The notes under the pieces: generated by a model
The model's input: the letters and a program-made list of their open reading frames with translations, nothing else
The model's database searches: none
What the model was told of the DNA's origin: nothing
Part shown: positions 17,886 through 25,479 of the stretch, in pieces
How the letters are laid out: the number at the start of each line of letters is the position of its first letter
How positions within the stretch are numbered: the first letter of the stretch is position 1
Position numbers and translations under genes: made by a program
Assembly: GCF_965139335.1 (NCBI RefSeq)
Contig: NZ_CBCSEL010000006.1
DNA length: 59,881 nt
Origin: Catellicoccus marimammalium
GTDB taxonomy: Bacteria > Bacillota > Bacilli > Lactobacillales > Catellicoccaceae
Direction: 5' to 3' (one strand)

Positions 17886-18575
17886 TTATTTATGTTTATT
17901 TGTATTTTGAACCACTACTGCACCATCGCGTTCTGTTCCTACTACAATGGCATTGACCATATTGATGAATAATCCGTGTTCTACTACTCCAGTAAGATGA
18001 TCTAGTTCGTTTGCTAGAGTGATAGGATCTTGAATTTTATCCATGTGACAGTCGATAATGAAATGTCCACCGTCTGTGACAAAAAGTTTTCCATCTTCTG
18101 TTTTACGCCAAGTAGGTTCCATTCCTTTTTCAACAAAAAGTTGGAATAAACGTTCACTACCATAAGGGACGACTTCAATTGGTAGAGGGAAAGCTCCTAA
18201 ATATTCTTTTTCTTTGCTTTCATCGATAATCCAAACATAGGTTTTTGAATAAGTAGCCACTACTTTTTCATAAAGTAAGGCACCACCACCGCCTTTAATT
18301 CCTTGACCATTACGATCAACTTCATCAGCACCATCTACGGTTAAGTCTACACTTGCGACTTCATTGATGGATTTCAAAGGAATTCCTAAAGCCTCTGCTT
18401 GTTTTGCAGTCGCATGAGAAGTCGTTACTCCTACAATGTTTAATCCTTCTTTTTTCATACGTTCCCCAAGTGCTTCTACAAAATAGTAAGCCGTTGAGCC
18501 TGTTCCTAAACCAACAATCATGCCATCTTCCACAAATTCAGCAGCTTTGCGGGCAGCGATTTCTTTTAAGTTCAT
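17886..18575 (-). CDS. rpiA: ribose-5-phosphate isomerase A
   Basis: This 229-aa enzyme interconverts ribose 5-phosphate and ribulose 5-phosphate in the pentose phosphate pathway. The substrate loop GLGTGSTAYYFVEAL is followed by GVTTSHATAKQAEALG. The acid block DLTVDGADEVD and the GGGGALLYEKVVA motif come next. The start at 18575 (MNLKEIAARK) is preferred to the ATG at 18593 because GAAGG stands at correct spacing before it and the length then matches the family. It is one of only three genes on the - strand and diverges from recU. Confidence 0.95.
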   Translation of the reverse strand: MNLKEIAARKAAEFVEDGMIVGLGTGSTAYYFVEALGERMKKEGLNIVGVTTSHATAKQAEALGIPLKSINEVASVDLTVDGADEVDRNGQGIKGGGGALLYEKVVATYSKTYVWIIDESKEKEYLGAFPLPIEVVPYGSERLFQLFVEKGMEPTWRKTEDGKLFVTDGGHFIIDCHMDKIQDPITLANELDHLTGVVEHGLFINMVNAIVVGTERDGAVVVQNTNKHK

Positions 18576-18606
18576 ACAAAAACCTTCTTTCATTTATGCT
18601 ATTATT

Positions 18607-18630
18607 ATTGTACACTTTTCAATTTGAAAA
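18607..18630. promoter_or_regulatory. palindrome and probable rpiA -10 in the rpiA-recU divergent spacer
   Basis: TTTTCAATTTGAAAA (18616-18630) is a perfect 7+1+7 palindrome. Next to it, TACAAT on the - strand (18607-18612, read in reverse) is a plausible rpiA -10. A half-site TTTTCAATT recurs at 18638-18646. This looks like a regulator site, but AT-rich sequence makes chance palindromes common. Confidence 0.4.
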
Positions 18631-18687
18631 AGAAAAGTTTTCAATTAGATTAAAAATGAAAAGAGGACCAAAATTAAGGAGTAAATT

Positions 18688-18696
18688 TGTTATAAT
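18688..18696 (+). promoter_or_regulatory. extended -10 promoter of recU-pbp1A
   Basis: TGTTATAAT, a TGn extension plus a perfect -10 hexamer, lies 22 nt before the recU ATG. No -35 is evident. Confidence 0.7.
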
Positions 18697-18718
18697 AAAA
18701 AGAAAGGAGTGGAACGTT

Positions 18719-19303
18719 ATGCGTTACCCCTCTGGAATTACTCAGCCAAAGAGAGAATCGACGGTAAAAAAACAAACGATTCACTATGGCCGACGTGGAA
18801 TGCGCTTTGAGGAAATGATTAATCAAAGTAATGAATATTATTTGCAACATCAGTTGGCTGTAGTTCATAAAAAACCAACTCCGATTCGCTTAGTCAAAGT
18901 GGATTATCCAAAAAGGAGTGCGGCAAAGATTACAGAAGCTTATTTTACGGAAGCTTCTACCACCGACTACAATGGAGTATATCAAGGAAGATATATCGAC
19001 TTTGAAGCGAAAGCGACAAAAAACAAGACTAATTTCCCATTAAAAAATTTCCATGAGCACCAAATTCAACACATGCGTGCTTGCACAAAACAAGGGGGGA
19101 TTTGTTTTGTTTTATTATGGTTTTCTGAATGGAAGCGTTGTTTTTTACTCGATTTTGAAATCTTAGATGAATTTTGGCAAAACCAAAAAAACGGTCGAAA
19201 ATCAATTCCTTTTTCCGTCATTGAAGAAAAAGGGAGGGAATGTACCATTGGTGGTATTCCTTACGTCGACTATTTAGCACAAATTAATATCAAAGAAGCA
19301 TAA
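18719..19303 (+). CDS. recU: Holliday junction resolvase RecU
   Basis: This 194-aa endonuclease cuts Holliday junctions in recombination and chromosome segregation. Conserved blocks are NQSNEYY near the N-terminus, the catalytic core YIDFEAKATKNKTNFPLKNFHEHQIQHM, and a C-terminal PYVDYL. The reading frame is open far upstream across rpiA. The ATG at 18719 is the real start: AAAGGAGTGG precedes it and MRYPSGI matches RecU N-termini. It is paired with pbp1A, as in most Firmicutes. Confidence 0.96.
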   Translation: MRYPSGITQPKRESTVKKQTIHYGRRGMRFEEMINQSNEYYLQHQLAVVHKKPTPIRLVKVDYPKRSAAKITEAYFTEASTTDYNGVYQGRYIDFEAKATKNKTNFPLKNFHEHQIQHMRACTKQGGICFVLLWFSEWKRCFLLDFEILDEFWQNQKNGRKSIPFSVIEEKGRECTIGGIPYVDYLAQINIKEA

Positions 19304-19313
19304 AGGAGAGTTT

Positions 19314-21620
19314 ATGGGTAAAAAGAAAAAACGCCACGTTGTGCGGAATATATTTGTTACTTTACTAGTGGTATTTTGTATTGGCGTCTTGGGTGTATTA
19401 GGACTTTTCTCTTACTATATTGCGACTGCGCCAAAATTGGATGAATCAAAACTAGAGGCACAACCAGCAACAAAAATTTATGATAAAGATAAAAAGTTGG
19501 TACAAACTTTAGGGGATTCACAAAGAGATACTATAGAAACCGATGAGATTCCTCAACAATTGAAATCAGCGATTATTTCTATTGAAGACCGTCGTTTCTA
19601 TAATCACATTGGGGTAGATCCAATTCGTATTGCTGGAGCGTTATTCTCAAATATTCGAGGAAATGCCTTGCAAGGAGGAAGTACATTAACCCAACAATTA
19701 ATTAAGCTATCTTACTTCTCAACAAAAGAACAAGACCAAACGTTGAAACGTAAAGTCCAAGAAGCTTGGTTATCGATTCAATTGGAACAAAAAGTTTCAA
19801 AAGATCAAATTTTAGATTACTACATCAATAAGGTGTATATGAATAATCAATTATATGGTATGCAAACGGCATCGAAAGCGTACTATGGAAAATCATTGGA
19901 TGATTTAGACTTAGCGCAAACCGCTTTATTAGCAGGTATGCCACAAGCACCAACGCTATATGATCCATATACCCATCCAAAAGAAGCTACGGCTCGTCGT
20001 AATATGGTTTTAAAAGCAATGTATGAAAATGATAAGATTACAAAAGCTGAATATGAAAAAGCAGAAAAAGAATCCATCAAAGATGGCTTAAAACCATTAA
20101 AACAAGAAGATAAGCAAACGAAATTGTTAGATAACTACGTGACACAAGCCGTAAAAGAGGTCGAAGAAGAAACAGGAAAAAATCCATATCTTGTCGGAAT
20201 GGACATTTATACTAACTTAGACCTAGATGCACAAAAACAGTTGTATCAAATTATGAATGATAATTCGATCGTACCTTATCCAGTGGATGATCCACATGAA
20301 AAAGGTGATGAAATGAAATCTGCTGCGACAGTTATGGATGTTAATAATGGTCGTGTCGTTGCTCAATTAGGAGATCGCGATGTGAAAAAAGAAGTTCAAC
20401 AAGGACAAAACTTAGCAGTAGATGGAAAACGTGACGTTGGTTCAACGGTAAAACCATTTACCGATTACGCACCGGCCATTGAATATTTACATTATTCAAC
20501 CGCTAAACGTGTGGTAGATCAACCGTATTACTATTCAGATACACGTAAGAAAGTGTCAAACTATGACTTAACTTACAAAGGAACAATGACGATGAAACAA
20601 GCATTGATTGATTCACGTAACGTTCCAGCGATGGAATTTTTCGATGCAGTTGGCGCAAACCGAGTAGAAAAATTCTTGAAGACAGGATTTGATTATGAAA
20701 TTGCTGGTGGAATTAACCAAGCGAGTGCGATTTCACAAGATATGTCTTCTCTAAAACTAGCAAGTATCTACACAGCCTTTGCGAATGGTGGAACATACTA
20801 TAAACCAACATACGTTAATAAAGTAGTCTTTGCCAATGGTGAAGAACAAGAAATTGAAAGTAAAGGCCAACGCGCGATGTCTGAAGCTACTGCTTATATG
20901 ATTACCGATATGCTAAAAGGTGTAATCAATCAAGGAACAGGTACGTATGCTCGTATTCCTGGAATTATCCAAGCTGGGAAAACAGGAACTTCTAACTATG
21001 AAGACAAAGTTAAAGATCGCATCATTGGTGATAAAGAAGGAGTGCCAGATGTAACCTTTGTTGGTTATACTACGGATTATTGTATTTCTGTTTGGTCTGG
21101 ATATACAAACTACTTCCATTCTATTGCGCCAGAATATGCGCATAACTCTCAGTTAGTTTACCGTAATATGATGAGCTATATGATGCAAAATGAACCAGTA
21201 AAAGATTGGACACAACCAGATGATGTAGTTCGTATTGGTGATGCATTATACGTTAAGGGCTATACAAGTAATCAAAATGTTCCATTGAGTGAAGATTCAG
21301 AAACGATTCGTCAAAACTTACAAAAAGATGGACATATGGTGGAAAATGGAGAAGCAACACCAGCTTCTGCTGAAGAAGGTGGAGAGATGCCACAAGACAC
21401 AAGCAGTAGTTCAAGTCAAGAACAGAGTCAAGGAAATACTTGGGAAACACCAACGAATATGAGTGGGACAACCCAAAGTAGTTCAGCCTCCTCAGCTTCT
21501 GTAGTATCTTATGATAATGCTCCACAACAAAATACTAATCAATCAGTAAATGACCAACAAAATGGTAATCAACAAAATGTAACAAATAATGCACCAGCAA
21601 CTTCTGCTTGGGCAGATTAA
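19314..21620 (+). CDS. pbp1A: class A penicillin-binding protein (PBP1A type)
   Basis: This 768-aa bifunctional enzyme polymerises glycan strands and cross-links peptides outside the membrane. A basic N-terminus and one transmembrane segment (~12-36) come first. The glycosyltransferase domain has IEDRRFYNH (catalytic Glu ~91) and GGSTLTQQLIK. The transpeptidase domain has STVK (serine nucleophile), SRN and KTGTS. The last ~110 residues form a Ser/Gln/Asn/Thr-rich low-complexity tail. The ATG is 10 nt after recU with AAAGGAGAG upstream. Confidence 0.96.
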   Translation: MGKKKKRHVVRNIFVTLLVVFCIGVLGVLGLFSYYIATAPKLDESKLEAQPATKIYDKDKKLVQTLGDSQRDTIETDEIPQQLKSAIISIEDRRFYNHIGVDPIRIAGALFSNIRGNALQGGSTLTQQLIKLSYFSTKEQDQTLKRKVQEAWLSIQLEQKVSKDQILDYYINKVYMNNQLYGMQTASKAYYGKSLDDLDLAQTALLAGMPQAPTLYDPYTHPKEATARRNMVLKAMYENDKITKAEYEKAEKESIKDGLKPLKQEDKQTKLLDNYVTQAVKEVEEETGKNPYLVGMDIYTNLDLDAQKQLYQIMNDNSIVPYPVDDPHEKGDEMKSAATVMDVNNGRVVAQLGDRDVKKEVQQGQNLAVDGKRDVGSTVKPFTDYAPAIEYLHYSTAKRVVDQPYYYSDTRKKVSNYDLTYKGTMTMKQALIDSRNVPAMEFFDAVGANRVEKFLKTGFDYEIAGGINQASAISQDMSSLKLASIYTAFANGGTYYKPTYVNKVVFANGEEQEIESKGQRAMSEATAYMITDMLKGVINQGTGTYARIPGIIQAGKTGTSNYEDKVKDRIIGDKEGVPDVTFVGYTTDYCISVWSGYTNYFHSIAPEYAHNSQLVYRNMMSYMMQNEPVKDWTQPDDVVRIGDALYVKGYTSNQNVPLSEDSETIRQNLQKDGHMVENGEATPASAEEGGEMPQDTSSSSSQEQSQGNTWETPTNMSGTTQSSSASSASVVSYDNAPQQNTNQSVNDQQNGNQQNVTNNAPATSAWAD

Positions 21621-21624
21621 AGAA

Positions 21625-21657
21625 AACCCCCAAAAGTTTTTTTGGGGGTTATTTTTA
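21625..21657 (+). terminator. terminator after pbp1A
   Basis: AACCCCCAAAA and TTTTTGGGGGTT form a near-perfect stem around a GTT tip, followed by ATTTTTAT. Confidence 0.9.
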
Positions 21658-21678
21658 TACGAATATGAGAATTGAATA

Positions 21679-21687
21679 TGATAAAAT
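21679..21687 (+). promoter_or_regulatory. extended -10 promoter of rplI-dnaB
   Basis: TGATAAAAT (TGn plus TAAAAT) lies after the pbp1A terminator, about 52 nt before the rplI start. Confidence 0.5.
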
Positions 21688-21739
21688 GAAAATAGAATTT
21701 GGTAGAAGATATTTACCAAAAAGCTTAGGGAGGTCAATT

Positions 21740-22192
21740 ATGAAAGTCATTTTATTACAAGATGTTAAAGGACAAGGAAAAAAAGGAGAAGTAAAAAACG
21801 TATCGGATGGATATGGACAAAACTTTTTAATTAAAAAAGGACTAGCAAAAGAAGCAACTTCTGCTGCAATGTCTGAATTAAAAGGACAACAAAAAGCACA
21901 TGCTCGTGAAGAAGCAGAATTAAAAGCAGCAGCAGAAAAATTAAAAGCGCAAATGGAAACTGAAGGATTTGAAGTAGTATTATCAACAAAAGCAGGAGCA
22001 GATGGACGTATTTTTGGTTCTATCTCTTCAAAACAAGTCGTTCATGCGTTAGAAGAACAACATCAAATTAAAATTGATAAACGTAAAATGAATATGCCTG
22101 CGCCAATTAAAGCCTTAGGTTATACAAATATTGAAGTGAAATTATATCCAGGTGTTACTGCGAAATTAGCCGTTCACGTGAAAGAACAATAA
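21740..22192 (+). CDS. rplI: ribosomal protein bL9
   Basis: This 150-aa 50S subunit protein has the N-terminal signature MKVILLQDVKGQGKKGEVKNVSDGY, then a long connecting helix rich in Ala/Lys/Glu, then a C-terminal rRNA-binding domain. The frame is open upstream, but the ATG at 21740 has GGGAGG at correct spacing and the canonical first residues. The TAA overlaps the dnaB ATG (TAATG). Confidence 0.97.
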   Translation: MKVILLQDVKGQGKKGEVKNVSDGYGQNFLIKKGLAKEATSAAMSELKGQQKAHAREEAELKAAAEKLKAQMETEGFEVVLSTKAGADGRIFGSISSKQVVHALEEQHQIKIDKRKMNMPAPIKALGYTNIEVKLYPGVTAKLAVHVKEQ

Positions 22193-23568
22193 TGGCAGAA
22201 GAGGTAGTAAAAAAGGAAGCACAAGAAGCTGTATTGCCGCATAATATTGAGGCGGAAAAATCGGTTCTTGGTGCAATTTTATTAAATAATGAATCTTTAA
22301 TTGACGCTCTTGGTTATATTGATACAAGTGATTTTTATTTACGTGCTCATCAATTGATTTTCCAAGCGATGAAGGAATTAAATGATGAGAAGAAAAATAT
22401 TGACCCAGTAACTTTGGGAGAAAAGTTAGAACGTAAGCATCAGTTAGAAGAAGTAGGAGATATCCCTTATTTAACAGAATTGTCTTATACGACTCCGACT
22501 GCAGCGAATATTAATTACTATGCAAATATCGTTGAAGAACGAAGTGCTCTACGTTCTTTAATTCGTGAAGCAACGATTATCCAACAAAAAAGTTATGAAC
22601 AAAATGTCAATGTAACTGATCTTTTGGACGAAGCTTCTAGTCGTATTATGAAAGTTTCTGAGCACCGTGATCATCAAGCAATGCGTAAAGTGGGCGATAT
22701 TATGTCCAATGTTATGGTGCAAATTGAAGAAATGAGTAAGCAAAATGGGATGATTACTGGCTTGTCTACAGGTTATCCTGCTTTGGATCGGATGACGACT
22801 GGATTACACGAAGATGAATTAATCGTTTTAGCGGCTCGTCCTGGGGTCGGAAAAACGGCTTTTGCCTTAAACATTGTGCAAAATGTGGCGGTTACACAAC
22901 ATTTACCTGTAGCGATTTTTAGTTTAGAAATGGGTGGAGAATCACTTGTCATGCGTATGATTGCCGCTCAAGGAATGATTCCTAACTATCATCTACGTTC
23001 TGGACAATTAACGGATGAAGAATGGATTAAACTAGGAATGTGCTTTGAGGAGTTATCAAAGGCAGATATTTATATTGATGATACGCCAGGGATTAAAATC
23101 TCAGAAATTCGTGCAAAATGTAAACGTGTTTTGCAAGAAAATCCAGATTTAGGTTTGATTGTGATTGACTATTTGCAATTAATTGAAGGGGGCGGAAAAG
23201 AAAACCGCCAACAAGAAGTATCCTATATTTCTCGTCAATTAAAAAAATTAGCCAAAGAATTACATGTTCCTGTGTTGGCACTTTCTCAATTATCTCGTGG
23301 AGTCGAACAACGAAATGATAAACGTCCAATGTTAAGTGATATTCGTGAGTCAGGGGCAATTGAACAAGATGCTGATATTGTCGCTTTTTTACATCAAGAA
23401 AGAACGCCAAGTGGCGATATTGATGAAGAGGAAGAAACGACAGAAGAGGATCAATTGATTGAAGTGTTAATTGAGAAAAACCGTAGTGGATCACGTGGCT
23501 CTGTTCAGTTAGCATTTATTAAAGAATATGGTCGTTTCTTATCTGTAAGTACAAGAGAAGATGGATAA
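22192..23568 (+). CDS. dnaB: replicative DNA helicase DnaB (DnaC in Bacillus)
   Basis: This 458-aa hexameric helicase unwinds DNA at the replication fork. The N-terminal domain starts at LPHNIEAEKSVLGAILL. The RecA-like motor has Walker A ARPGVGKTAFAL, the Walker B-like LIVIDYLQLI, QLSRGVEQR, and the C-terminal RNGSRG-like KNRSGSRG motif. It is coupled to rplI, a pairing conserved in Firmicutes. Confidence 0.97.
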   Translation: MAEEVVKKEAQEAVLPHNIEAEKSVLGAILLNNESLIDALGYIDTSDFYLRAHQLIFQAMKELNDEKKNIDPVTLGEKLERKHQLEEVGDIPYLTELSYTTPTAANINYYANIVEERSALRSLIREATIIQQKSYEQNVNVTDLLDEASSRIMKVSEHRDHQAMRKVGDIMSNVMVQIEEMSKQNGMITGLSTGYPALDRMTTGLHEDELIVLAARPGVGKTAFALNIVQNVAVTQHLPVAIFSLEMGGESLVMRMIAAQGMIPNYHLRSGQLTDEEWIKLGMCFEELSKADIYIDDTPGIKISEIRAKCKRVLQENPDLGLIVIDYLQLIEGGGKENRQQEVSYISRQLKKLAKELHVPVLALSQLSRGVEQRNDKRPMLSDIRESGAIEQDADIVAFLHQERTPSGDIDEEEETTEEDQLIEVLIEKNRSGSRGSVQLAFIKEYGRFLSVSTREDG

Positions 23569-23640
23569 GCATTTTGCTTTATTCTATAACAAGATTGCGT
23601 TATATTAAGAGTGTAAAGAGATTAATGAAAAGAGGAAATA

Positions 23641-24051
23641 ATGATGACAGATTATGTAGCAAAAGAAGTTAAATTATTAAACAAAATTGCAGATCGTATT
23701 TCTATTTTAGATGGTGTATTAGACAAAATGGAAGATACAGATAGCAAAGTAAAACATTTCATGGAACAAGAAAAAGCATTACATGAAATTCGTGCAATCA
23801 TCCGTGAAGAAAATAAAATCGGCAAAGAAGAAGAAAAAGCAGAAGCAAAAGAAGAAAAAGCTTTTGACGATGTAGCGAAAAAACAAGCTAAATTAATCGA
23901 TAAAATTGCAGATAAAGTGGATGCATTAGATGATACTTTAGCTAAATTAGATGATGATGATTCTAAAGTAAAAAGCTATTTAGAACAAAAGAAAGCTGTA
24001 TCTGAAATTAAAACAATTGTTAAAGACGCAGACAAATTAATGAACGAATAG
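23641..24051 (+). CDS. unrecognised 136-aa charged protein with two internal repeats
   Basis: No family was recognised. The protein is almost entirely charged and aliphatic, with no cysteine, tryptophan, signal peptide or transmembrane segment, and should be cytoplasmic and helical. It is built from two copies of a ~50-residue unit at ~11-60 and ~84-133, offset by 73 residues. The copies share KL(L/I)xKIAD, LDxxL, DSKVK, EQxKA and EI motifs. An Glu/Lys/Ala-rich linker (~61-80) joins them. ATG codons stand at 23641 and 23644, and GAGG at 23632-23635 fits the second better. It is a single gene between dnaB and a strong terminator. Codon use resembles its neighbours. Coiled-coil or helical-hairpin folding is inference. 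Confidence 0.85.
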   Translation: MMTDYVAKEVKLLNKIADRISILDGVLDKMEDTDSKVKHFMEQEKALHEIRAIIREENKIGKEEEKAEAKEEKAFDDVAKKQAKLIDKIADKVDALDDTLAKLDDDDSKVKSYLEQKKAVSEIKTIVKDADKLMNE

Positions 24052-24065
24052 AAAAAATAAAAAAA

Positions 24066-24094
24066 GGACGACGGAAATGTCGTCCTTTTTCTTT
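24066..24094 (+). terminator. terminator after the two-repeat protein gene
   Basis: A perfect 7-bp stem GGACGAC/GTCGTCC with a 6-nt loop is followed by a T-rich run. It is preceded by an A-run. Confidence 0.92.
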
Positions 24095-24102
24095 TGTAAA
24101 AG

Positions 24103-24124
24103 AAAAAAAACTCGCAACTGCGAG
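24103..24124 (-). terminator. terminator of the tRNA-Arg gene
   Basis: On the - strand CTCGCA-GT-TGCGAG forms a 6-bp stem and runs into eight T. It starts 9 nt past the tRNA. Confidence 0.88.
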
Positions 24125-24133
24125 TAAAAGATA

Positions 24134-24207
24134 CGTCACAGGAGGGATTCGAACCCCCGACCGTCCGCTTAGAAGGCGGATGCTCTATCCAGCTGAGCTA
24201 CTATGAC
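24134..24207 (-). tRNA. tRNA-Arg(UCU)
   Basis: A 74-nt cloverleaf on the - strand. The acceptor GTCATAG/CTGTGAC has one wobble, the D-arm is GCTCAGCTGGATAGAGC, the anticodon TCT lies in loop CTTCTAA, and the T-arm is GGGGGTTCGAATCCCTC. The discriminator is G and no CCA is encoded. It is a stand-alone gene with its own terminator. Confidence 0.95.
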
Positions 24208-24329
24208 ATTACTTTGTTATTATAAATAAAAGATTGCTTTTTTGTCAAGAATCCCTTTTATTTTTATCTTCTCTTCTACCAATGAAAAGAAGAAGGAAAT
24301 AATTTTTGCCAAGATTCCATAAAAAATAG

Positions 24330-24358
24330 TTGACGCTAAAAATGATAAATGGTAACAT
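24330..24358 (+). promoter_or_regulatory. str operon promoter
   Basis: TTGACG and TAACAT are separated by exactly 17 nt. The 5' leader to rpsL is about 115 nt. Confidence 0.8.
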
Positions 24359-24389
24359 TTAGTAGGTGCTTTATTAACAGGAGCATTTG

Positions 24390-24445
24390 AATGCAGTTTC
24401 TGCATTATTTTTTATTCGAAAAAAATGACACACCGGGATGTGTGT
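24390..24445 (+). promoter_or_regulatory. rpsL leader hairpins, the first attenuator-like
   Basis: The stem AATGCAG/CTGCATT with loop TTT (24390-24406) runs into ATTTTTTA, the form of a weak intrinsic terminator inside the str leader. A second hairpin, ACACAC/GTGTGT (24428-24445), follows before the ribosome-binding site. No gene lies between 24208 and 24480. The rest of that stretch is AT-rich with nothing recognised. Confidence 0.5.
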
Positions 24446-24480
24446 GTTTAGAAATGAATGGAGAGAGGAGGAAAACGGGA

Positions 24481-24891
24481 ATGCCTACAATTAACCAATT
24501 AGTACGTAAACCTCGTAAATCTAAGTTAACTAAATCAAATTCACCAGCTTTGAACCATGGCTACAACAGCTTCAAAAAAGTTCAAACTAACGTGGACTCA
24601 CCACAAAAACGTGGAGTATGTACACGTGTCGGTACAATGACACCTAAAAAACCTAACTCAGCGTTACGTAAATATGCTCGTGTACGTTTATCTAACTTAA
24701 TCGAAGTTACAGCATATATTCCAGGTATTGGTCATAACTTACAAGAACACAGCGTTGTATTAATCCGTGGTGGACGTGTAAAAGACTTACCAGGGGTACG
24801 TTACCATATCGTACGTGGTGCTCTAGATACAGCTGGAGTTACTGATCGTAAACAAAGCCGTTCTAAATACGGTACAAAACGTCCTAAATAA
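24481..24891 (+). CDS. rpsL: ribosomal protein uS12
   Basis: This 136-aa 30S decoding-centre protein opens the str operon. It starts MPTINQLVRKPR, contains the streptomycin-contact loop TPKKPNSALRK in its susceptible form, and ends in the basic SRSKYGTKRPK. The frame is open upstream from 24391, but AGAGGAGG stands at good spacing before the ATG at 24481. Confidence 0.98.
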   Translation: MPTINQLVRKPRKSKLTKSNSPALNHGYNSFKKVQTNVDSPQKRGVCTRVGTMTPKKPNSALRKYARVRLSNLIEVTAYIPGIGHNLQEHSVVLIRGGRVKDLPGVRYHIVRGALDTAGVTDRKQSRSKYGTKRPK

Positions 24892-24936
24892 TAGGAACCT
24901 GAAACAAAAAATTATTGATTGGAAGGAGGAAATAGG

Positions 24937-25407
24937 ATGCCTCGTAAAGGACCAGTTGCAAAACGTGACGTTTTACCAGATCCAATTTACAACTCAAAAA
25001 TGGTTACTCGTTTAATCAACCGTGTAATGATCGATGGTAAACGTGGTACTGCATCAAGCATTATTTATAATGCTTTTGAAATTATTAAAGATAAAACAGG
25101 AAACAACCCATTAGAAGTTTTCAACCAAGCAATGGAAAATGTTATGCCTGTATTAGAAGTTAAAGCTCGCCGTGTTGGGGGTTCTAACTACCAAGTTCCC
25201 GTTGAAGTTCGTCCAGAACGTCGTGTAACTTTAGGATTACGTTGGATCGTAAGTTATGCTCGTCTTCGTGGTGAACACACAATGGAAGAACGCTTAGCGA
25301 AAGAAATTATGGATGCTGCTAATAACACAGGAGCTTCTGTTAAAAAACGTGAAGATACTCATAAAATGGCTGACGCTAACCGTGCATTTGCACATTATCG
25401 TTGGTAA
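24937..25407 (+). CDS. rpsG: ribosomal protein uS7
   Basis: This 156-aa primary 16S-binding protein organises the 30S head. It has MPRKGPVAKRDVLPDP at the start, KARRVGGSNYQVPVEV in the middle and ANRAFAHYRW at the end. The ATG at 24937 follows GGAAGGAGG. A hairpin terminator stands between it and fusA. Confidence 0.98.
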   Translation: MPRKGPVAKRDVLPDPIYNSKMVTRLINRVMIDGKRGTASSIIYNAFEIIKDKTGNNPLEVFNQAMENVMPVLEVKARRVGGSNYQVPVEVRPERRVTLGLRWIVSYARLRGEHTMEERLAKEIMDAANNTGASVKKREDTHKMADANRAFAHYRW

Positions 25408-25415
25408 TATTAGGG

Positions 25416-25441
25416 AAAGATTGCTATGTGGCAATCTTTTT
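25416..25441 (+). terminator. terminator-like hairpin between rpsG and fusA
   Basis: A perfect 9-bp stem AAAGATTGC/GCAATCTTT with loop TATGTG is followed by TT. It may lower transcription into fusA, or mark a processing site. No separate fusA promoter was seen. Confidence 0.65.
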
Positions 25442-25479
25442 CACTACTTTATAAAAAATAACTTACAAGGGTGATGAAC

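Noticed and set aside
18404..18718. In-frame N-terminal extension of recU across the rpiA gene
   Set aside because: The extension is antisense to rpiA and crosses a promoter. The ATG at 18719 has a good ribosome-binding site and the family N-terminus.
24391..24480. Upstream extension of rpsL by 30 codons from 24391
   Set aside because: The extension covers the leader hairpins. The ATG at 24481 has AGAGGAGG at proper spacing and gives the conserved MPTINQLVR start.
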